Shown one piece after another: positions 55,154 through 64,000 of a stretch of 64,000 nucleotides of DNA. The notes beneath the pieces were generated by a model. It was not told where the DNA came from and ran no database searches. It was given only the letters and a program-made list of their open reading frames with translations. This DNA comes from Deroplatys truncata (lineage: Eukaryota > Arthropoda > Insecta > Mantodea > Mantidae): NCBI GenBank assembly GCA_030765065.1, contig CM060983.1, positions 230,349,528 through 230,413,527 on the forward strand, written 5' to 3'. Every line of letters begins with the position of its first letter. Positions within the stretch are counted from its first letter, which is position 1. The position numbers and the translations under genes are program-made.

Positions 55154-56986
55154 CTCATATACATGTGGTGTATCACATTGAGTATATTATATCAATACTC
55201 ACTTGCTCATATATATGTGGTGTATCACATTGAGTGTATTATATCAATACTTACTTGCTCATATACATGTGGTGTATCACATTGAGTATATTATATCAAT
55301 ACTCACTTGCTCATATATATGTGGTGTATCACATTGAGTGTATTATATCAAAGCTTACTTGCTCATATACATGTGGTGTATCACATTGAATATTATTTTA
55401 ATACTTACTTGCTCATTTACATGTGTATCACATTGAGTATATTATATCAATACTTACTTGCTCATATACATGTGTATCACATTGAATATTATTTTAATAC
55501 TTACATGCTCATATACATGTGTATCACATTGAGTATATTATATCAATACTTACTTGCTCATATACATGTGTATCACATTGAATATTATACCAATACTTAC
55601 TTGCTCATATACATGTGGTGTATCACATTGAGTATATTATATCAATGCTTACTTGCGCATATACATGTGGTGTATCACATTGAGTATATTATATCAATAC
55701 TTACTTGCTCATATACATGTGGTGTATGACATTGAGTATGTTATATCAATGCTTACTTGCTCATATACATGTTGTGTATCACATTGAGTATATTATATCA
55801 ATACTTGCTTGCTCATATACATGTGGTGTATCACATTGCATGTATTATATCAATACTTACTTGTTCATATACATGTGTATCACATTGAGTATATTATATC
55901 AATACTCACTTGCTCATATACATGTGTATCACATTGAGTGTATTATATCAATACTTACTTGCTCATATACATGTGTATCACATTGAGTATATTATATCAA
56001 TACTTAATTGCTCATATACATGTGGTGTATCACATTGAGTGTATTATATCAATACTTACTTGCTCATATACATGTGTATCACATTGAGTATACTATATCA
56101 ATACTTACTTGCTCATATACATGTGGTGTATCACATTGAGTATATTATATCAATACTTACTTGCTCATATACATGTGTATCACATTGAGTATACTATATC
56201 AATACTTACTTGCTCATATACATGTGGTGTATCACATTAAGTATACTATATCAATACTTACTTGCTCATATACATGTGTATCACATTGAGTATACTATAT
56301 CAATACTCACTTGCTCATATACATGTGGTGTATCACATTGAGTATATTATATCAATACTTACTTGCTCATATACATGTGTATCACATTGAGTGTATTATA
56401 TCAATGCTTACTTGCTCATATACATGTGGTGTATCACATTGAGTATATTATATCAATACTTACTTGCTCATATACATGTGGTGTATCACATTGAGTATAT
56501 TATATCAATGCTTACTTGCTCATAGTCATGTGGTGTATCACATTGAGTATATTATATCAATACTTACTTGCTCATATACATGTGGTGTATCACATTGAGT
56601 ATATTATATCAATGCTTACTTGCTCATATACATGTGGTGTATCACATTGAGTGTATTATATCAATACTTACTTGCTCATATACATGTGGTGTATCACATT
56701 GAGTGTATTCTATCAATACTTACTTGCTCATATACATGTGGTGTATCACATTGAGTATATTATATCAATGCTTACTTGCTCATATACATGTGGTGTATCA
56801 CATTGAGTGTATTCTATCAATACTTACTTGCTCATATACATGTGGTGTATCACATTGAGTATACTATATCAATACTTACATGGTCATATACATGTGGTGT
56901 ATCACATTGAGTATATTATATCAATACTTACTTACTCATATACATGTGGTGTATCACATTGAGTATGCTATATCAATACTTACTTG
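55154..56986 (+). repeat. C-type block, HOR2 copies 2-3
   Basis: Shorter counterpart of 46,955-49,454. It lacks 407 bp of the internally duplicated part, and the third copy's left end lacks the five-monomer TACTTACTC/TACATGCTC series. Contains the same alternating short monomers at 55,385-55,595. Confidence 0.83.
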
Positions 56987-59750
56987 CTCATATATATGTG
57001 GTGTATCACATTGAGTATATTATATCAATACTAACTTGCTCATATATGTGGTGTTTCACATTGAGTATATTATATCAATACTCACATCTCATATATATGT
57101 GGTGTATCACAAGGATTATATTATATCAATACTCACTTGCTCATATATATGAGGTGTATCACATTAAGTATATTATATCAATACACACTTGCTCATATAT
57201 GTGTGGTGTATCACTTTGGGTATATTATATCAATTCTCACTTGCTCATATATGTGTGGTGTATCACTGTGGATATATTATAGCAATACTCACTTGCTCAT
57301 ATATATGTGGTGTATAACTGTGGGTATATTATATCAATACTCACTTGCTCATATATATGTGTTGTATCACTTTGAGTATATTATATCAATACTCACTTGC
57401 TCATATATATGTGGTGTATCACTGTGGGTATATTATATCAATACTCACTTGCTCTTGTATGTGTGGTGTATCACATTGAGTATATTATATCAATACTCAC
57501 TTGCCTATATATGTGGTTCAAAACTTTGGGTATATTATATCAATACTCACTTGCTCAGTTATATGTGGTGTATCACTTTGTGTAAATGATATCAATACTC
57601 ACTTGCTCATATATGTGGTGTATCACATTGAGTATATTATATCAATACTCACTTGTTCATATACATGTGGTGCATCACATTGAGTGTATTATATCAATAC
57701 TTACTTGCTCATATATATGTGGTGTATAAGAAGGAGTATATTGTATCAATACTTACATGCCCTAATACATGTGGTGTATCATATTGAGTATATTATATCA
57801 ATACTCACTTGCTCATATATATGTGGTGTATCACAAGGAGTATATTATATCAATACTTACTTTCTCATATATATATGTGGTGTATCACATTGAGAATATT
57901 ATTTCAATACTCACTTGCTCATATATATGTGGTGTATCACATTGAGTATATTATATCAATACTTACTTGCTCATATATATTGGTGTATCACATTGAGTAT
58001 ATTATATCAATAATCACTTGCTGATATATATGTGGTGTATCCCAAGGAGTATACTATATCAATACTCACTTGTTCATATTTTGGTGTATCACTTTGTGTA
58101 TATTATATCAATACTCATTTGCTCATAAATGTGGTCTATCACTTTGGGTATATTATATCAATACTCACTTGCTCATATATGTGGTGTATCACTTTGGGTA
58201 TATTATATCAATACTCACTTGCTCATATATGTGTGTCACTTTGGGTATATTATATCAATGCTCACTTGCTCATATATATATGGTGTATCACTTTGGGTAT
58301 ATTATATCAATACTCACTTGCTCATATGTGTGCTGTATCGCAAGGAGTATATTATTTCAATACTTACTTGCTCATATATATGTGGTGTATCACATTGTGT
58401 ATATTATATCAATACTCTCTTCCTCATATACATGTGGTGCATCACATTGGGTATATTATATCAATACTCACTTGCTCATATATATGTGGTGTATCACTTT
58501 GAGGATATTATATCAAACCTCACTTGCTCATATATATATATATATGGTGTGTCTCATTGCGTGTATTATATCAATACTTACTTGCTCATATACATGTTGT
58601 GTATCACATTGAGTATATTATATCAATACTCACTTGCTCATATATATGTGGTGTATCACATTGAGAATATTATTTCAATACTCACTTGCTCATATATATG
58701 TGGTGTATCACATTGAGTATATTATACCAATACTTACTTGCTCATATATATTGGTGTAACACATTGAGTATATTATATCAATACTCACTTGCTGATATAT
58801 ATGTGGTGTATCTCAAGGAGTATACTATATCAATACTCAATTGTTCATGTTTTGGTGTATCACTTTGTGTATATTATATCAATACTCATTTGCTCATAGA
58901 TGTGGTCTATCACTTTGGGTATATTATATCAATACTCACTTGCTCATATATGTGGTGTATCACTTTGGGTATATTATATCAATACTCACTTGCTCATATA
59001 TATGTGTCACTTTGGGTATATTATATCAATACTCACTTGCTCATATATATGTGGTGTATCACTTTGGGTATATTATATCAATACTCACTTGCTCATATGT
59101 GTGCTGTATCACATTGAGTATATTATATCAATACTCACTTGCTCATTAAAGTGGTGTATCACTTTGTGTATATTATATCAATACTCACTTGCTCATATAT
59201 TGGGTGTATCACTTTGGGTATATTATATCAATACTCATTTAATCATATATATGTGGTGTACCATTTTGGTTATATTATATCAATACTCACTTGCTCATAT
59301 ATATGGTGTATCACAAGTAGTATATTACATCAATACTTACTTGCTCATATATATGTGGTGTATCATTAGGAATATATAATATCAATAGTCACTTGCTCAT
59401 ATATATGGTGTATCACTTTGGGAATATTATATCAATACTCACATGCTCATATATATATGTGGTGTATCACATTGAGTATATTCTATCAATACTCACGAAC
59501 TCATATATATGTGGTGTATTACAAGGAGTATATTATATCAATACTCACTTCACATATATGTGGTGTATCAATTTGGGTATATTATATCAGTACTCACTTG
59601 GTCATATATGTGGTGTATCACTTTGGGTATATTACATAAATACTCACTTGCTCATATATATGTGGTGTATCATTTTGTGTATATTATATCAATACTCACT
59701 TCCTTATATATGTGGTTATCATTTTGGGTATATTATATCAATACTCACCT
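56987..59750 (+). repeat. D-type block, HOR2 copy 3
   Basis: Counterpart of 49,455-52,222 at offset 7,532. Private differences include ATATGAGGTG near 57,148, GTGGATATATT near 57,268, GGTTCAAAAC near 57,514 and CTCATTAAAGTGG near 59,144. Confidence 0.84.
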
Positions 59751-59904
59751 GCTCATATATATGGTGAATCCAATTGAGTATATTATATCAATACTCACTT
59801 GCTCATATATATGGTGTATCACATTGAGTATACTACATCAATACTCACTGGCTCATATATATGGTGTATCACATTGAGTATACTACATCAATACTCACTT
59901 GCTC

Positions 59905-59921
59905 ATATATATATATATATA
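59905..59921. repeat. AT run (17 bp), HOR2 copy 3
   Basis: Counterpart of 44,213 and 52,376, with the same length as copy 2, so copy 1 is the likely expanded one. Confidence 0.88.
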
Positions 59922-60362
59922 CTGTATCACATTGAGTATACTACATCAATACTCACTTGCTAATATATATGCTGTATCACATTGAATATACAGTATCAAT
60001 ACTCACTTGCCCATTTATATGTTGTATCACATTGAGTATATTATATCAATACTCACTTGCTCATATATATGCTGTATCACATTGAGTATATTATATCAAT
60101 ACTCACTTGCCCATATATATGTTGTATCACATTGAGTATATTATATCAATACCTACTTGCTCATATATATGCTGTATCACATTCAGTATATTATATCAAT
60201 ACTCACTTGCCCATATATATGTTGTATCACATTGAGTATATTATATCAATACTCACTTGCCCATATATATGGTGTATCACATTGAGTATACTACATCAAT
60301 ACTCACTTGCTCATATATATGCTGTATCACATTGAGTATACTACATCAATACTCACTTGCTC

Positions 60363-60377
60363 ATATATATATATATA
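60363..60377. repeat. AT run (15 bp) at a deletion join, HOR2 copy 3
   Basis: The AT-run monomer here is followed directly by CTACATATATAC, which in copies 1 and 2 belongs to a later AT-run monomer. The roughly 160 bp between the two is missing, as expected for exchange between neighbouring AT-run monomers. Confidence 0.8.
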
Positions 60378-62468
60378 CTGTATCACATTGAGTATACTAC
60401 ATATATACTCACTTGCTCATATATATGGTGTATCACATTGAGTATATTATATCAATACTCACTTGCTCATATATATGGTGTATCACATTGAGTATATTAG
60501 TTCAATACTCACTTGCCCATATATATGGTGTATCACATTGAATATACTGTATCAATACTCACTTGCCCATATATATGCTGTATCACATTGAGTATATTAT
60601 ATCAATACTCACTTGCTCATATATATGCTGTATCACATTGTATATACTATATCAATACTCACTTGCCCATATATATGGTGTGTCACATTGAGTATATTAT
60701 ATCAATCCTGACTTGCTCATATATATGGTGTATCACATTGAGTATACTACATCAATACTCACTTGCTCATATATATGCTGTATCACATTGAGTATACTAC
60801 ATCAATACTCACTTGCACATATATATGGTGTATCACATTGAGTATATTATATCAATACTCACTTGCTCATATATATGCTGTATCACATTGAGTATACTAC
60901 ATCAATACACACTTGCTCATATATGTGGTGTATCACTTTGGGTATATTATATCAATACTCACACGCTCATATATATATGTGGTGTATCACATTGAGTATA
61001 GTACATCAATACTCACTTGCTCATATATATGCTGTATTACATTGAGTATACTACATCAATACCCACTTGCTCATATATATGCTGTATCACATTGAGTAAG
61101 CTACATCAATACTCACTTGCTCATATATATGCTGTATCACATTGAGTATACCACATCAATACTCACTTGCTCATATATATGCTGTATCACATTGAGTACA
61201 CCACATAATACTCACTTGCTCATATATATGCTGTATCACATTGAGTATACTACATCAATACTCACTTGCACATATATATGCTGTATCACATTCAGTATAT
61301 TATATCAATACTTACTTGCTCATATATATGCTGTATCACATTGAGTATATTATATCAATACTCACTTGCTCATATATATGCTGTATCACATTGAGTATAC
61401 TACATCAATACTCACTTGCTCATATATATGGTGTATCACATTGAGTATATTATATTAATACTCACTTGCTCATATATATGCTGTATCACATTGAGTATAT
61501 TATATCAATACTCACTTGCTCATATATATGCTGTGTCACATTGAGTATACTACATCAATACTCACTTGCTCATATATATGCTGTGTCACATTTAGTATAC
61601 TACATCAATACTCACTTGCTCATATATATGGTGTATCACATTGAGTATATTACATCAATACTCACTTGCCCATATATATGGTGTATCACATTGAGTATAT
61701 TACATCAATACTCACTTGCTCATATATATGGTGTATCACATTGAGTATATTACATCAATACTCACTTGCCCATATATATGGTGTATCACATTTAGTATAC
61801 TACATCAGTACTCACTTGCTCATATATATGCTGTATCACATTGAGTATATTACATCAATACTCACTTGCCCATATATATGGTGTATCACATTTAGTATAC
61901 TACATCAATACTCACTTGCTCATATATATGGTGTATCACATTGAGTATATTACATCAATACTCACTTGCCCATATATTTGGTGTATCACATTTAGTATAC
62001 TACATCAATACTCACTTGCTCATATATATGCTGTATCACATTGAGTATATTATATCAATACTCACTTGCCCATATATATGGTGTATCACATTGAGTATAT
62101 TACATCAATACTCACTTGCTCATATATATGCTGTGTCACATTTAGTATACTACATCAATACTCACTTGCTCATATATATGGTGTATCACATTGAGTATAT
62201 TACATCAATACTCACTTGCCCATATATATGGTGTATCACATTTAGTATACTATATCAATACTCACTTGCTCATATATATGCTGTGTCACATTGAGTATAT
62301 TATATCAATACTCACTTGCTCATATATATGCTGTATCACATTGAGTATACTACATCAATACTCACTTGCCCATATATCTGGTGTATCACATTGAGTATAT
62401 TATATCAATACTCACTTGCCCATATATATGGTGTATCACATTGAGTATATTATATCAATACTTACTTG

Positions 62469-64000
62469 CTCATATACATGTGGTGTATCACATTGAGTAT
62501 ATTATATCAATACTCACTTGCTCATATATATGTGGTGTATCACATTGAGTGTATTATATCAATACTTACTTGCTCATATACATGTGGTGTATCACATTTA
62601 GTATATTATATCAATACTCACTTGCACATATATATGTGGTGTATCACATTGAGTGTATTATATCAAAGCTTACTTGCTCATATACATGTGGTGTATCACA
62701 TTGAATATTATTTTAATACTTACTTGCTCATTTACATGTGTATCACATTGAGTATATTATATCAATACTTACTTGCTCATATACATGTGTATCACATTGA
62801 ATATTATATTAATACTTACATGCTCATATACATGTGTATCACATTGAGTATATTATATCAATACTTACTTGCTCATATACATGTGTATCACATTGAATAT
62901 TATACCAATACTTACTTGCTCATATACATGTGGTGTATCACATTGAGTATATTATATCAATGCTTACTTGCGCATATACATGTGGTGTATCACATTGAGT
63001 ATATTATATCAATACTTACTTGCTCATATACATGTGGTGTATGACATTGAGTATGTTATATCAATGCTTACTTGCTCATATACATGTTGTGTATCACATT
63101 GAGTATATTATATCAATACTTACTTGCTCATATACATGGGGTGTATCACATTGAGTGTATTATATCAATACTTACTTGTTCATATACATGTGTATCACAT
63201 TGAGTATATTATATCAATACTCACTTGCTCATATACATGTGTATCACATTGAGTGTATTATATCATTACTTACTTGCTCATATACATGTGTATCACATTG
63301 AGTATATTATATCAATACTTAATTGCTCATATACATGTGGTGTATCACATTGAGTGCATTATATCAATACTCGCTTGCTCATATACATGTGGTGTATCAC
63401 ATTGAGTGTATTATAACAATGCTTACTTGCTCATATACATGTGGTGTATCACATTGAATATTATTTTAATACTTACTTGCTCATATACATGTGTATCACA
63501 TTGAGTATATTATATCAATACTTACTTGCTCATATACATGTGTATCACATTGAGTATATTATATCAATAGTTACTTGCTCATATACATGTGTATCACATT
63601 GAGTATATTATATCAATACTTACTTGCTCATATACATGTGGTGTATCACATTGAGTATATTATATCAATGCTTACTTGCTCATATACATGTGTATCACAT
63701 TGAGTATATTATATCAATACTTACTTGCTCATATACATGTGGTGTATCACATTGAGTGTATTATATCTATACTTACTTGCTCATATACATGTGTATCACA
63801 TTGAGTATATTATATCAATACTTACTTGCTCATATACATGTGGTGTATCACATTGAGTGTATTATATCAATACTTACTTGCTCATATACATGTGGTGTAT
63901 CACATTGAGTATATTATACCAATACTTACTTGCTCATATACATGTTGTGTATCACATTGAGTATATTATATCAATGCTTACTTGCTCATATACATGTGGT
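62469..64000 (+). repeat. C-type block, HOR2 copy 3 (cut by window)
   Basis: 52/49-bp monomers with the alternating short monomers at 62,700-62,905 and one more near 63,455. It follows copy 2 to about 63,350 and then has a different monomer order. The array continues past the window edge. Confidence 0.82.

Larger units (their letters stand above)
48890..56681 (+). repeat. HOR2 copy 2 (~7.79 kb)
   Basis: Second tandem HOR2 copy. It lacks 407 bp relative to copy 1 near 56,360-56,400 (equal to eight monomers, five of 52 and three of 49). The offset falls from 8,199 to 7,792, as shown by the CATAGTCATG marker at 48,729 and 56,521. It gains about one monomer near 52,790 and has short AT-run changes at 50,388 and 50,998. 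Offset to copy 3 is 7,792 at the left end (GTGTATTCTA at 48,911/56,703) and then 7,532. Confidence 0.85.
59751..62468 (+). repeat. Mixed A/B block, HOR2 copy 3
   Basis: Counterpart of 52,223-55,153. It is missing about three monomers near 60,360-60,410 where an AT-run monomer is fused to the CTACATATATAC monomer. The CACATTTAG/CACATTGAG dimer recurs at about 61,582-62,255. Confidence 0.83.
1..64000 (+). repeat. Satellite array, ~50-bp monomer, spans whole window
   Basis: Every line of the window can be read as head-to-tail copies of one AT-rich monomer of 49, 50 or 52 bp. Fixed landmarks recur in order: CTCATATAT, then GTATCACATTGAG, TATATTATATCAATAC and TCACTTG or TTACTTG. The A-type consensus has 16 A, 20 T, 9 C and 5 G, with no CpG. 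I found no reversed monomers, no unique spacer longer than a few bases and no inserted mobile element. Both window edges fall inside monomers, so the true array is larger. The size and nested higher-order structure suggest eukaryotic heterochromatin; centromeric versus subtelomeric location cannot be judged. I do not recognise the monomer as a named satellite. Confidence 0.97.
56682..64000 (+). repeat. HOR2 copy 3, truncated by window edge
   Basis: Third tandem HOR2 copy. It lacks exactly 260 bp (five 52-bp monomers) present in copy 2 at about 49,070-49,330, so the offset drops from 7,792 to 7,532. It also lacks about 160 bp around 60,360-60,410, where an AT-run monomer is joined to a CTACATATATAC monomer. 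The offset to copy 2 is 7,267-7,269 near 60,600, then 7,315-7,317 from 61,466 to about 63,350. Beyond about 63,350 the monomer order departs from copy 2 (a TCGCTTGC variant, then another short GAATATTATTTTAAT monomer near 63,460). Confidence 0.82.

Noticed and set aside
241-63044. Many plus-strand open reading frames of 60-216 codons with Met-Leu-Ile-Tyr-Met type repeats
   Set aside because: They are overlapping frames of the same satellite, recur every three monomers, end at the same Val-Ser-His-stop and have no codon bias, start context or domain. They are not genes.
1-64000. CRISPR array
   Set aside because: The periodic ~50-bp repeat has no unique spacers; the entire period is conserved, and there are no cas genes. 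It is a tandem satellite.
1-64000. CENP-B box
   Set aside because: The known box needs CpG-containing CGGG and TTCG elements; the monomers are almost CpG-free and I saw no match.
1-64000. LTR, LINE, SINE or DNA transposon insertion
   Set aside because: No long terminal repeats, poly-A tails, terminal inverted repeats, target-site duplications or coding remnants were seen. All sequence is accounted for by monomers.
1-64000. Telomeric repeat (TTAGGG or TTTAGGG type)
   Set aside because: No runs of these motifs. The CACTTTGGG variant in D monomers is isolated within a 50-bp period and is not telomeric.

Overview
The whole 64,000-base window is one uninterrupted, head-to-tail satellite array. 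The monomer is about 50 bp (A-type consensus 14 G/C in 50, so about 28% GC), with length classes of 49, 50 and 52 bp; that is roughly 1,260 monomers, all in the same orientation. No unique flanking DNA, gene, RNA gene, transposon, LTR element, CRISPR array or operon was seen, and both window edges lie inside the array. An array of this size with multi-kilobase higher-order repeats is typical of a eukaryotic pericentromeric, centromeric, subtelomeric or sex-chromosome heterochromatin block resolved by long-read assembly. The species cannot be told from the sequence, and the monomer is not one I recognise.

Four monomer families alternate in blocks. A-type (50 bp) has CTCATATATATGCTG. B-type (50 bp) has CCCATATATATGGTG, often with TATCTC, CTACATC, CTACATTA or CAATATC variants. 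C-type (52 or 49 bp) has CTCATATACATGTG followed by TACTTAC. D-type (50 or 52 bp) has CATATATGTGG or CATATATATGTGG and commonly CACTTTGGG in place of CACATTGAG. Layout: A/B/A/B 1-14,020; C/D/C 14,021-17,553; A 17,554-25,716; B 25,717-31,963; C/D/C 31,964-36,106; B/C/D/C 36,107-41,300; then D, mixed A/B and C repeated three times from 41,301 to the end.

Two large higher-order repeats (HORs) account for the layout. HOR1 is about 17.9-18.9 kb: copy 1 at 1-17,553 (its left end is off the window), copy 2 at 17,554-36,106, and a partial copy 3 at about 36,107-40,735 that starts in the middle of the unit. HOR2 is about 7.8-8.2 kb: copies at about 40,736-48,889, 48,890-56,681 and 56,682-64,000 (cut by the window edge). 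Nested inside are an 89-monomer (4,452 bp) tandem duplication, a 42-monomer (2,103 bp) tandem duplication and 0.6-1.4 kb modules. Most differences between copies are gains or losses of whole monomers, plus slippage of AT runs at one fixed site in the monomer. That is the signature of unequal exchange in register and replication slippage.

Each monomer carries two dyad-symmetric sites spaced about half a monomer apart, and one segment that resembles the 5' end of U1 snRNA (a minus-strand 5' splice-site-like motif); four monomers match U1 exactly over 11 bases. Every long open frame is on the plus strand and is a by-product of the period: 50 bp shifts the frame, so a 50-codon pattern recurs every three monomers and normally ends at the TGA in CACATTGA. 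None is annotated as a gene.
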